Source: Prorocentrum cordatum
Lineage: Eukaryota > Sar > Dinophyceae > Prorocentrales > Prorocentraceae
DNA length: 64,000 nt
Assembly: GCA_963575745.1 (NCBI GenBank)
Contig: CAUYUJ010007247.1
Span: 245,001 to 309,000, forward strand
Reading direction: 5' to 3'
This document shows positions 1 to 9,605 of the stretch, piece after piece (the stretch's first letter is position 1; each line of letters opens with the position of its first letter). Position numbers and translations under genes: made by a program. The notes under the pieces are model-generated. The model saw only the letters and a list, made by a program, of their open reading frames with translations, did no database searches and was not told the DNA's origin.

Positions 1-2190
1 TGCGTTCTCTATGAAAACCAGTTCTTGGAACGCTGGGACCCAACTGCTGAATCTCCAGTCTGACGGGTGGGCCGTCATCGCCTTCACGGCGAAGTGGTGT
101 TGTTGCGCTTCTGGCGCGCTGAAGCAGCGTTCGAGCAACCGCTCCCTCGTGTAGTGCGTTGACACAAGTCTGATCAGTGGTTTAGCTCGGCCAAGGAACC
201 ACTTCTGGTGTGTAAAAGCCCGCAGGACGTCTTGTAGTGAGTTGTTGATGGTGTGCAGCATGCCTGGGATTAGAAGAGCACTGTGGAAAAATGCCCGCGA
301 ACCAATCGTGGAATCATCCAGAATCTCCTGCAGCGGCACGGGGTCTGGAGGGGGCGGTGGCCCCATCGGAACATCATTGTCATTGTCGTCCCCGCAGTCG
401 TCTATCACGTCCATCGTAGCCTCTAGCTGCGCAAGAGCTGGGGCGGGTGGCTGCCCCGTCGTCTGCGGATCGTTCTCCTCGCCGTTGTCCCCCACCACCT
501 CCAAGCGCAGCTGCGCGTCTTCGCCAGGCCCGAGGTCGTCGCGCATAGCTCCGTCGCCCCCGTCGCCCTCCACGACGAGCCCTGCCGCAACAGCTGGCTG
601 CCCGAGGTCGCCGTCAGAGCTCTCGAAGCCAGCGTCGTCGCCGACCTTGTCGTCAAAACCGCCGCGGTCAGGAAAAGCTTGCTGGTCAGCGTCTCCCCCA
701 TCGTCCTCCATGGGCGCGAGGTCCAGCCAGTGCGGGAATGCCGCTGCCAGATCCGCAGGCCGCGAGGCGGCCAGCTTGGACTCCGTCCCCATGTCCGACG
801 TGAAGCTCACAATGGCTTGGGTGCGGCGTTGGCACGCCATCATGCTGCTTGACGTCAGGCGGCACTGGTGGATAATCGCGCGTAGCTTATCCCCGAAGGA
901 TGCCGCTGGCGATCCGAGCCCCACCGCTGGGAGCATATGGTGCTCCCAGAGGCCAACTAGCTCTCGGGACAGTGTCTTGTAAACCCTGGCCGCGTCCTCG
1001 ATGTCCTGCAACCGCTCATCGTCGAGGTCTGGGCTGACGTTCCCTCGGACATGGTCAATGGCATCTTGGCGGTAATATGGCAGTTCCCGAACGATCTGAT
1101 ACACGCGGGATGGGTTCAGACAACGAAACGTTTCACTTAGCAACCAGTCGGTCCCCAAGAGCGGACTAGCGTCCGACAGGGCAAACTCGACGCCTTCGTA
1201 CTGCGGATCCGAAACCCAGTGCGCCCACCTGGCCTGCTCAATCCTCAACATGGCGGCGTCGAACGTTAAAACGTAACGTTGTACTGTACTCTGCGATGGC
1301 ACCGTTCCATGCTTAAGCTCCTCCAGGATTGGAGCGGCGATGGCAGGGTGTAAGCAGAACTTTATCGCATCTGCCAAGACTGACTATAGGTGGCGAGCGC
1401 CATGGAGTCGCGTCGTGATGAATATGGCGTGCAAGATTCTGGAAGCCGGGTGGATTCTGTGGCCGTGCAGGTGCACAGGTTTGCCAGAGTCCCTCAGTGC
1501 GTCCGACGTGTGCGCCAACCGCTGGATCGCCTCTGCGACTGCCTGCCGCTGGCGCTCTCTGGCGTCAGGCGGGAGGGAATCGAAGCAACAGCGGAGAGTG
1601 ACAGCGACTGTTTCCAGAGACGACGCTCGCAACTGGAACGCCGACGGGGGCGGCGCAACCAGGACCGACCCCGCCGCAGGCCCCGCCGCAACAGGAATCC
1701 CGAAATGGACAGCCAACTGATCGAACGACGCCGCACTGGCTGCTCCAGGCCACACGTACACGTGCTTGAATACGCTGCTAAGGAGCAGCTCGGTCATCGG
1801 GCATTGCGGCACGTGGGCGAACACCATGGAACTCTGGACCTCGAAGGCGTGACCCTCCTGGCTAAGTTCGGCAAGGGACTGCTTCACAACCTCCGCGCCC
1901 AGCAACATCCGAACGCTTGCTTTGGAGAGCCGCACGTACTGCTTGCGAGCTGCGACATCGCCGAACGTAAGAACATCAAGCGCTGGGATCCCATCCACAC
2001 CAAACCGCTTTACAGCAACCACTTGGGACCGCCAGACATCGTAGCCCTCGCCCCCGAAAGCGCGCAGCGCGCATCGTGCTTCGGGGTCGCTGATGTCGAG
2101 ATCCATCTCTAATCGGTCGGCTGGGCTGCGAACTAACATGACCGCCACTACACTGGATTCCGCCCGCGCACCACTGGGCTGGAATAGGTA
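1..2190 (-). pseudogene. DDE-transposase-like family protein, clipped at left edge
   Basis: Reading the minus strand from about 2190 down to base 1 gives one open frame with a single TAG at 1384-1386. There is no second stop before the window edge. Landmarks in order are a stretch ending in VWRSQVV, the TAG, STVQRYVLTFDAAM, then LSDASPLLGTDWLLSE (about 1170), then TSDMGTESK (about 800). An acidic, Pro-rich insert follows (about 330-720), then LIPGMLHTINNSLQDV (about 260). The same motif order (D-x-SP, then D-x-G-x-E, then PG-x-x-H) recurs in the gene at 46-49 kb, so the two look like one family. The spaced Asp and Glu residues are compatible with a DDE/RNase H-fold transposase, but that is inference. 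No ATG is certain; candidates are the in-frame GTG at 2148 or the ATG three codons on. The TAG could be a nonsense mutation, a read-through codon or a base error. Confidence 0.6.
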
Positions 2191-2568
2191 TCCGTCGCTG
2201 CTTCTGCCAGCGCATCCTCCTCCTCCTCCTCTGCTTCTGCCAGCGGCCGCTGCAGGTTCTCTTCTGTCGCTGCTGCCTGGGGGTTGTCCGCATCAAGAAG
2301 GTTGCTATCTCACCCGCACCCGTGCCTGCAAACATACTGCAACACCTTCGTCCCCCTTCCCATCCTCGCCGTTCCCATCTCACCTCCAAGCATATCAAAT
2401 ATAATGGAATGCAACATTAAGCCGCTCCCCTCCCCCTTCCATCCCTCGTCTTTCATTGCCCTCATCCGCGAGACGTCGCAATAGGGGTGCAGCTGTTTGC
2501 AGGGCACGGTGCTTTGCGGCTTGGGGTTCGGGGTCGGGGGTTAGGGCTGCGCGACACCTGCTTCAAAT
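2191..2568. other. Spacer without a recognised gene
   Basis: Short pyrimidine-rich CTC/CTT runs near 2214-2262 and 2340-2395 and no conserved frame. It lies between the minus-strand gene on the left and the plus-strand ORF starting at 2569, so a divergent promoter would have to be here. I see no recognisable element. Confidence 0.4.
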
Positions 2569-3117
2569 ATGAATGCCGAATCCACCGACGCACCCACGAA
2601 GGTGCCCCTGGCCATGTTCTTTGCCGAGGTCGCCCTCGCCACCAAAAACACAGCCACCAGGCGGTCCATCCTCGAAGGCAACTGTCAATCCATTATTATC
2701 CTTTGTCGTCCTCTTATCTGTTCCCCGTATCCCCTCTCCCCTTCTCCTTCCCCCTTCTCCTTCTCTCGTCTCTCCTTCTCCCTTCTCCTTCTCCCATCCT
2801 CCATGCCGTATCTCCTACCATACCCTATGTACTACCTTACTCTCCGCCATTGCCCCAGGCGCCGCATGGGAGGAGGGTTGCCCATAGGCATCGCTGTCCT
2901 CGATAACGCTGTCCTGAAGGAACTCGCTGCACACAACTCTGATATTCTCGAGGCCGCGCCTGGCAACATGCGCGCCCTAGTCGCCCGTGCCCGAGTGGGA
3001 TGGGATGGGATGGGATGGAGAGGGATGGGATGGGATGGGATGGGATGGGATGGGATGGGATGGGATGGAGGGATGGGATGGGCTGGGCCGGGTTGGGATG
3101 GGATGGGGCGGGGGTAG
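2569..3117 (+). CDS. Hypothetical small protein, possibly spliced, running into pentamer repeat
   Basis: The ATG at 2569 is the first after an in-frame TAG at 2542-2544. The first 36 codons and the segment 2857-2997 (containing IAVLDNAVLKELAAHNSDIL and EAAPGNMRALVARA) read like ordinary protein. The stretch between them (about 2680-2855) is a C/T-rich tract ending in TGCCCCAG, as an intron would. A GC donor at 2678 with the AG at 2857-2858 gives 181 bases, which does not keep the phase of the second segment. Either the donor is elsewhere or the tract is translated, since the frame is open throughout. After 2997 the frame continues only into the GGGAT array and ends at 3117, so the natural C-terminus has probably been overwritten by repeat expansion. 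The family is not recognised. Confidence 0.35.
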   Translation: MNAESTDAPTKVPLAMFFAEVALATKNTATRRSILEGNCQSIIILCRPLICSPYPLSPSPSPFSFSRLSFSLLLLPSSMPYLLPYPMYYLTLRHCPRRRMGGGLPIGIAVLDNAVLKELAAHNSDILEAAPGNMRALVARARVGWDGMGWRGMGWDGMGWDGMGWDGGMGWAGPGWDGMGRG

Positions 3118-3372
3118 ATGGGATGGGATGGAGAGGGAAGGAGAAGACATCGGAGGAGGAGAATGGGAGGAGATGCGATGGGGCGGGGGGGATGGAATGG
3201 GATGGGATGGGATGGGATGGGACGGGAGGATATGGGATGGGATGGGAGGGGCTGTGGTGGGATGTGGGATGGGATGGGGGGGGATGGGATGGGATGGGGA
3301 GGGGATGGGAGTGGAGGGGAAGGGATGGGACGGGGAGGGGATGGGGATGGGGATGGGGATGGGTTGGTTGGC
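2995..3372 (+). repeat. GGGAT pentamer array
   Basis: Imperfect tandem repeat of TGGGA/GGGAT with GGGGAT and GGAGAGG variants. The purest blocks are at about 2998-3075, 3196-3245 and 3285-3365. All six frames stay open across it, so the long Gly/Trp/Met-rich and Pro/Ser/His-rich ORFs here are artefacts. Runs of three or more G at short spacing give G-quadruplex potential on the plus strand. It differs from the TTTAGGG-type telomere repeat. Confidence 0.85.
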
Positions 3373-4560
3373 TGGGCACTCGGCGGAGACCTGGTCAAGC
3401 CAGGGTCTCATCGCATCCCATACGGTCAATATCAAAACAAGGATGCCGCCACACAGTGTCTTTGGGATGTGTGATGTGTGGCCCGAATTGAGGCTAACAA
3501 TTGGGCAGAATGCCAATCCAGCTGGCGGCGCTCTTATTCCGACCGAAGGGCGGGCCGACAAAGAAACGCGGGCCAAGTGCGTGCAATGTTGGAAGCGAGC
3601 GGAAGACGAGGAGGAGAGGGAGAGAGGTACGGATCCGCAACCGTGCTACTATTGAGATCTGCAATGGGAAGAGGATACAAGAGGATGAAGAGGATGCAAC
3701 CCCAGGGGAGGAGAGGAAGAGGAGAGAGGATACAACCCCTTTCGCGCTGCCATCCTCTTCATCCCCCCCTCCTCACTCATCGTGCTCCTCGGGGCCTCGA
3801 TGAACTTATTGATCGCGGCCCGCGGCGCGGGCGGCGGGCGGCGGGCTCGCGCGCGCGAGCCGCTGGAAACAGAAGCGGAGGAGGAGGGGGGGGCGGAGGG
3901 GGAGGGGGAGGAGGAGGAGGAAGGGAAAACGCGGATAACGCAGGTATTGGGAGGTCCGCATCCCTCCCCCCTCCTCCTCCTCCCGTTCCCCGCTCCCCCC
4001 ATCCCCTCCCAAGCGTGGCGGTCGGATGCGACGCCGATGCGGTGAGAGGTCAAGTAATGACCGCAACGGGAAGGGATGGGAGGGAGGAGGGAGGAGCAAA
4101 ATGTCAGATGTGACGCGAGCGTATCTAGTTTGCCTCTCTCTCCTCTCCTCTCCTCTCCTCTCCCATCTCTCCTCTCACTTCTCGCCCCATCTCGCGCTCT
4201 CACGGTGAGATTTCCACTGACCTATTGTCGCGTATTAGGCCACGCGTTGAATTTTGAATGTGTGGCCATAGGCCACGCATTCAATATTCAATGCAAGTGA
4301 CCAAGCATATTCCTCTCTTCACCCCTCCCCCTCCTGCCTCTTCCCTCCTCCCACCCCCCACCCCCCTCCTACCATTCGCAATTCGCCGCGCAACCTCATC
4401 CCTCCTCCCTCCTCTGTAGAGCCTCCGATACATCCTGCCCCCTCCTCTCCTCCCTCCTCCTCCTCTCCTCCTCCTCCTCCCCCCTCCCCCTCCGCCGCCT
4501 GGGCGCCTGGGCCCTGGCCCTGGGCCGCCTGGTTTGCAGCGCCCCAGCGCCCAGCAGCAG
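3373..4560. other. Low-complexity intergenic DNA
   Basis: No convincing gene. It holds GAG/GGA-rich stretches (3600-3740, 3870-3925), a CTCTC run (about 4130-4170) and a pair of near-identical short direct repeats beginning AGGCCACGC at about 4237 and 4269. Each of these repeats is followed by an AT-rich TTGAAT/ATTCAA segment, so the pair can also fold back on itself. Confidence 0.5.
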
Positions 4561-4710
4561 CTGGGCGCTGGACGAGGAGGAAGGAAGGGAAGGAGGGAAC
4601 GAGGAACGAGGGGAACGAGGGAGGGAGGGAGGAGGGCGGGAGGGAGGGAGGGAGGGAGGGAGGGAGGGGGAAGGGGGGAGGGGGGAGGGGGGAGGGGGAG
4701 GGAAGATGGA
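4561..4710 (+). repeat. Purine (GGGA)n tract
   Basis: Nearly pure purine on the plus strand, with a run of perfect GGGA units around 4620-4670. Tetra-purine tracts of this kind can form triplexes. The opposite strand gives a spurious Pro/Ser/Leu-rich ORF. Confidence 0.8.
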
Positions 4711-4803
4711 GAGGAGGGTGGGAGGGTTCTTGCCCCGCAATCTGCGCAAGTGCCCGTCCAAGCGAGCCCCCCCCCCCCTCCCCCCTCCACAAGGGCTCCT
4801 AAC

Positions 4804-4832
4804 TTCGCGCTTCGCGCTGCGCGAAGCGCGAA
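4804..4832. repeat. 14-bp perfect inverted repeat with 1-base loop
   Basis: Left arm TTCGCGCTTCGCGC (4804-4817), one base, right arm GCGCGAAGCGCGAA (4819-4832). The arms are exact reverse complements. Partial copies of the arm (CTTCGCGC) recur downstream near 4836 and 4946. Confidence 0.85.
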
Positions 4833-5079
4833 CAACTTCGCGCTCTCGCGCCGCCCGCCGCCCCCCAAAGCCCAAAGGGGAGAATATGAGGAGAAGGAAG
4901 AGGTGGAGGAGGAACGGTGACCGCGAAGCACGAACATCTAATAACTTCGCGCCCTCGTGCCCTCGTGGGGGCCCTTGCCTCCCCATCCCCCATCCCCTCA
5001 TCCCTCATCCCCTGTCCCCTGTCCACGGGCCGAAGGAGAGAGAGCTGAGGGCTGAGGAAGTGAGGTCGCCGCCGTCGTC

Positions 5080-5152
5080 CGTCGGTCGTCGCCGCCATCG
5101 CCGCCACCGCGCCGCCGCGCCACCTGGCGCCTGGCGGCCTGGCGGCGGGGCG

Positions 5153-5213
<61 letters not shown>

Positions 5214-5368
5214 GTTGTCGTCGTCGTTCGTCGTCGTCGTCGTCCCGTCGGTCGTCGCCGCCGTCGTCGCCGCCGTCGTCCCGTCGGTCGTTGGTCGTTA
5301 CCGCCGTCGACGCCGCCGTCGTCGGTCGGTCGTCGCCGCCGTCGGCGTCGTCGTCGTCGTCGTTGGCG

Positions 5369-5400
<32 letters not shown>

Positions 5401-5515
5401 GTCGTCATCCCGTCGGTCGTCGCCGCCGTCGTCGCCGCCGTCGTCCCGTCGGTCGTTAGTCGTTACCGCCGTCGTCGCCGCCGTCGTCGGTCGGTCGTCG
5501 CCGCCGTCGGCGTCG

Positions 5516-5549
<34 letters not shown>

Positions 5550-5812
5550 TGGCGTCGGCGTCGTCGTCGTCGTCGTTGTCGTCGTCGTCATCGTCCCGTC
5601 GGTCGTCGGTCGTCACCGCCGTCGTCGCCGCCGTCGTCCGTCGTCGCGTCGGTCGTTAGTCGTTACCGCCGTCGTCGCCGCCGTCGTCGGTCGGTCTTCG
5701 CCGCCGTCTGCGTCGTCGTCGTCGTCGTCGTCGTCGTTGGCGTCGGCGTCGTCGTCGTCGTCGTTGGCGTCGGCGTCGTCGTCGTCGTTGGCGCTGGCTT
5801 CGTCGCCCCACC
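5080..5812 (+). repeat. CGT/ACG triplet array with ~70-bp higher-order blocks
   Basis: Dominated by TCG/CGT triplets. About 70-bp blocks containing GTCGTTACCGCCGTC recur near 5290, 5455 and 5655, separated by purer CGT runs. Read on the minus strand it encodes poly-Asp/Asn, which artificially extends the reverse transcriptase frame to the right of it. The array begins exactly where RT coding ends, so the two share a breakpoint. Confidence 0.85.
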
Positions 5813-8800
5813 ACCTGAGACCTCGAAGATCACATAATCCATCGAAAAGTGTCGAAATCAGCGATCTGCTGAAATTAGTGAAGGACGCGGGTTTTAACAC
5901 CCGGCGGCACCCGTAGCGCAGCTCGTCGATCGCCAGGAGGTGGGCGGCCTTCACGCATTTGGGCTCCGGGAGCCTCGAGCGCTGCTTGTCAACGTCCAGG
6001 TAGAAGCCCCAGACCAACTGCTCTGCCTGGAAGGTACCCTCCTCCGCCATCTTGTCAACGTTGATCGCCTCGCTGCCCCGGACACGCCTCATGCTCGCGT
6101 CGCAGTCGGCTGCGCTGGGCCAGGGCCTGAGGCCGACCAGCGGCTCGACCAGGATGCCGTCGTCCATCAACCACTTGGACGACCAGCGCACCGTGTCGTT
6201 GACTGCGGGGTCCGGCGGCCTGCGCCGCTCGTGGTCCCACTTGGCGCTCCAGGCGAACGCCATGTACTCGCCCGGGGACCCCGACCACCCGAAGACCATC
6301 ACGCAGTGGATCATGATCACGCGCGTGGCCATGTCCACAGCCTCGCCTGGGAGAGAGGTGCCGAACTCGGCTACGTCCTCGTCGCGCACCGAGTGCCACT
6401 TGAAGGCCCTCGAGACGTCCCTCTTGGCTATCACCTGCGGCACCCCGGGGTGGCGCGCTGACCACCAGAGGGAGAGGCGCACGAGGGCCTCATGCTTCGG
6501 CTGAAGAGCCGGTGGGTGCAGCTCCTTGGGCGAGTCCCCGTTGGCGGCGCGCATGTCGTGTATAGGGCGCCCTTCGCTGCTCACCGTGCGGTCGGGCAGC
6601 ATCTTGGGTACTCGCCCGGACGGGCTCTCGATGAGCTCCGATGCAGAGAGAGCGTCCTCGGCCTCTGGGGTGGCCCAAAGCACGGCGCCGTAGGAGGTGT
6701 CCTTCCAGGCCTTGGCGTACATCTCCAGGGCGTGGCCCCGTGCTGAGGCGCGGGGCCCGGCCACGACGCGCCGCCTGGGCCGCTGCCTCCGGACGGGGGC
6801 ACCCTTGATGGCCATCTCGCGGAGGTACTGCTTGTGGTCCTCCTCCAGGGCCGCGCCGAACTCAGGGTCGAGCACCCCTCCGAGCGGATTCCCGAGGACG
6901 CGCTCCCGCTCCTCGCGAAGCCGCGCCGCGGCGGCTTCCACGCTCCCCGCGGCGAGGAGCAGACGATTCCCCAAGTCCGTCACCTCCTTCACCAGCTCCG
7001 GGGCGAACTCTACGTGCTCCAGGCACCAAGCCAGGTACTCCTTAGCCTCGGGGGCTCCAGGGCGAGAGGCAGCCGGCGGCGCCGTTGTTGGGCGCTCGCT
7101 CTGGCGCGCCTCCGCTCTGCTCTCATGGTGCGCGCCCGGGCGGACACACGCCGGCGGCACCTCGGGGCCTCCGCATCTACGCCCTGGGTCCCTTGGGTCA
7201 GGGGCGGCGCTGCGCCCGCGGCTCTCGCCCGGCGGCGACCTCGCTCGCAGTCTGCCTCTTGCAGTGGGGGCCATCGTCTCGGAGGCGGACGACTCTGAGC
7301 CGTCGTACACCCCTTCGGAGGACCTCGCTCTCTCGCGGGGGGCCGCCCCCGCGCCCCGACTGCGGCTGCGGCTGCGGGCGCTAGGAATGCCCTGGCCCTC
7401 GTATTCCTCGATGTAGGTCTTCTCGGTCTCGACGTAGATGGGGCCCAGGATCCCTCCTTCGGCGTGCTCGCCCCGCGGGATGCCGAGGCTTTTCATATTG
7501 ACCTTCAGCGCTTCGTGCTCCTCCACGTAGCGCGCCAAGCTCTCGCCGAGCTGGCGAGGTTCTGGCGCCAGGGTCTGATCCGTCGGATCCGCCCCAGGGT
7601 ACTCTTGCATCAACACGTCGCTGATCTGCCCGATCCCGTTCAGGTACAGGATATCCGCGTGCTGGAGGTCGTTGCTCTTGCCGCCCCTCCGTGCGTCATT
7701 GAAGTCCTTGACGAAGCGCCGTGCTGCATTGCACTTGTGGACTCCCCCACGACAGGCTACCCCCGCGTGTGTCTCGGTGGCCCTGCGTCCTGCCTCATCG
7801 GAGGTGGCCTCTTGGCCCCCCTCAGCCTCCGGTGGAGGGGGGGCTCCTGGGAACTCCTGCGGACTCTGAGGCCTCGGGGGGGCACTCATGGCCCTCTGGT
7901 CCTCGCGCTCCTTCCGGCGCGCCTCGCGCTGGAGTCGGGCGGCGCGGCGGGCCTGTACCTCGTTGCGCCTGACCTCCAGCTGCCCGACTGCACGCGCGGC
8001 GCTCCGCTCCTGGTCGCTGCCCTCGCCCGCTAGGCGGGCGTGGTGCCCCTGGGCCTCGGCGAGCTGCTCCTCCACTCGTCTCAGGGCGCCCGAGCTCCTC
8101 GAAGTGCCCCCGCTGGACGGGGGGACCGAGCTTGCCCTTTCGCCTCCTACTGCTGCGGCCACTTCGCTGAACGTCGGTGCTGGCATGCGGCTGCTGCTGG
8201 CTGCTGAGCTTGCTGCGGCCGCGCCTGATCCTGCAGCTGCCGCTTCGGCTGAAGCCCGGTCAGCAACCCTGGCTGTGACCCTCCGCTGGCCGGCTTGCGC
8301 TGTGGCGCCAGGTGCTGGTTGCTGATGTCGATCCCACCGGGGGCTCCAGCTGGTCCAATCCTTCGGCGGCTTCAGCGTGGCCCACAGCAGCAGCTTCTCT
8401 CCAGGGCGCACCGACTCCTCGTCGTCGAGAGGTGGCCCATGTGCGCCTGCCGTGTCCTCGTCCTCCGTGTACTCGAAGAGGTACAGCTGGTCCTCGTCGA
8501 AGATGCACCCGGACAGCGCATCTGAGACCCTCGGCTTCGCTTTGACCTCTCCTGCCTCGAACGGGCCCCCCTTGAGCAGCACCCGCTGGTCGCCCTGCTG
8601 CGGGAGAAAGACTCGCACTGGGCTAGCTCGAGATGCTTCATCCTCGGCTTCCCTCGCCTTCTTCTGGCGGCGGTTCTCCTCCTCCTCATCCTCGTCGGGG
8701 CTCTCACCCCCGTCGTCGTCACCATCACCATCTCCGCCTCCACATCGAGCGGCAGCTTCACGCGCCTCACGCTTGCGCGCTTGATTGCGCTTCCAGCCTC

Positions 8801-8930
8801 CTCGCTTGCCGCCCCGCTTGCCGCCCCGCTTCTCGTCGCCGCCGCACTCGATCACGATTGGCTCACCGTCGGTCTCCACCTCCACCTCGTCCTCACCTAT
8901 TGGCGTTCGCCCTTTAAGCTCCCGCCGTCC
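5813..8930 (-). CDS. Reverse transcriptase ORF of a retroelement (3' truncated)
   Basis: The N-terminal two thirds are low-complexity and charged (Lys/Arg/Gly, Glu/Asp, Ala/Ser, an SR-type stretch), as in linker regions of retroelement polyproteins. The RT domain follows. The finger motif EGRPIHDMRAAN is near 6540. Palm motif A is KRDVSRAF (6401-6427), motif B is GWSGSPGEYM (about 6261-6292), and motif C is LMDD (DD at 6159-6164) where YxDD is usual. After that comes a GFYLDVDK...LPEPK segment. The last feature resembles the post-palm region of DIRS- and gypsy-like RTs. No RNase H or integrase/recombinase follows, because coding stops at the CGT array at 5812. The start is unclear: the frame is open upstream to about 8950 and overlaps the previous ORF in another frame, implying a frameshift there. 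Confidence 0.8.
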
Positions 8931-9605
8931 TCCTCCACCACGTCTCTCTCCGGGTAGCCGTCCTTTGAACGACCGCCCCCACGGGGGCCCTTTGAGCTCT
9001 CGTCAGCCCTGACCTCCGCTGAGCCTCTCAGTTTCGGGTGGGGTAGGCAGTCCGAGACGCCGCAGCAGCTGGGGGGGGCCTCAAGCCAGCTGTCGTCGTG
9101 GTTGCAACTGCACCTGTTCCGATCCTCCTCTGCTTTACCAATGATGGCGCTCCTCCTCAAGCTGCCGCACTTCTCGCCATGCTCGCTGATGGCCCCGTCC
9201 TCGGTCGCGGCGCTCTCTGCCGCGCAGGCGGACGGGCGTGATGAAGGAGGGGGGTCTTGTTCCAGGGCGTCAAAACGCCCGGCCCGCGCCACCTTGCTTT
9301 CCAACTTCTCCTCCAAAGCCCGCGCCTCGGCGTCCATCGCCGCAATCTGCTGTTCCAGCTTCTCGGGGGCGGTGCCGGCAGCCGCTGCTTTCAGCACGGC
9401 TGCCCAGGCAGCGCACAGCCGCGGTGCATACTGCCCCGCGTGCTGGGTCCTCCGCATGCCCCGCAGCCCCAACCCAAAGCCGGCGCTTCCCAGCCCCCCC
9501 TTCACTGCAGCACTGAGCTGGGGGGTGCCGCTGGGGACGCGCCCTCCACCCTCCAGGTTGGGCGGGGCTTGCGTGCTGATGGTGAGGCGGAGCTCGCCCT
9601 CGGGT
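8897..9605 (-). CDS. Retroelement linker ORF between methyltransferase and RT ORFs
   Basis: Amino-acid sequence reads naturally here (GELRLTISTQ, then a predicted helical AAMDAEARALEEKLESKV, then a Cys-containing CSCNHDDSW...CCGVSDC stretch), while the frame of the preceding ORF turns to Arg/Pro-rich noise. The switch happens at about 9600-9605, where codons for FGKTR pass into the +1 frame reading PEGELRL. It ends with TAG at 8897 and overlaps the RT frame. This is probably the middle part of one original polyprotein. Cys spacing hints at metal binding, but I do not recognise the domain. Confidence 0.55.

Noticed and set aside
1900-2148. VWRSQ similarity between the N-terminal part of the left-edge gene and the C-terminal part of the 46-49 kb gene as homology.
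   Set aside because: The motif lies at opposite ends of the two proteins and is only a few residues long. Only the D-x-SP / D-x-G-x-E / PG-x-x-H series was used.
2995-3372. GGGAT array as a telomere.
   Set aside because: The unit differs from TTTAGGG-type telomere repeats, it is imperfect, and it lies inside the contig next to genes.
5005-5812. Poly-Asp/Asn or poly-Val/Ser proteins over the CGT array.
   Set aside because: They are direct products of the triplet repeat in every frame and have no other support.
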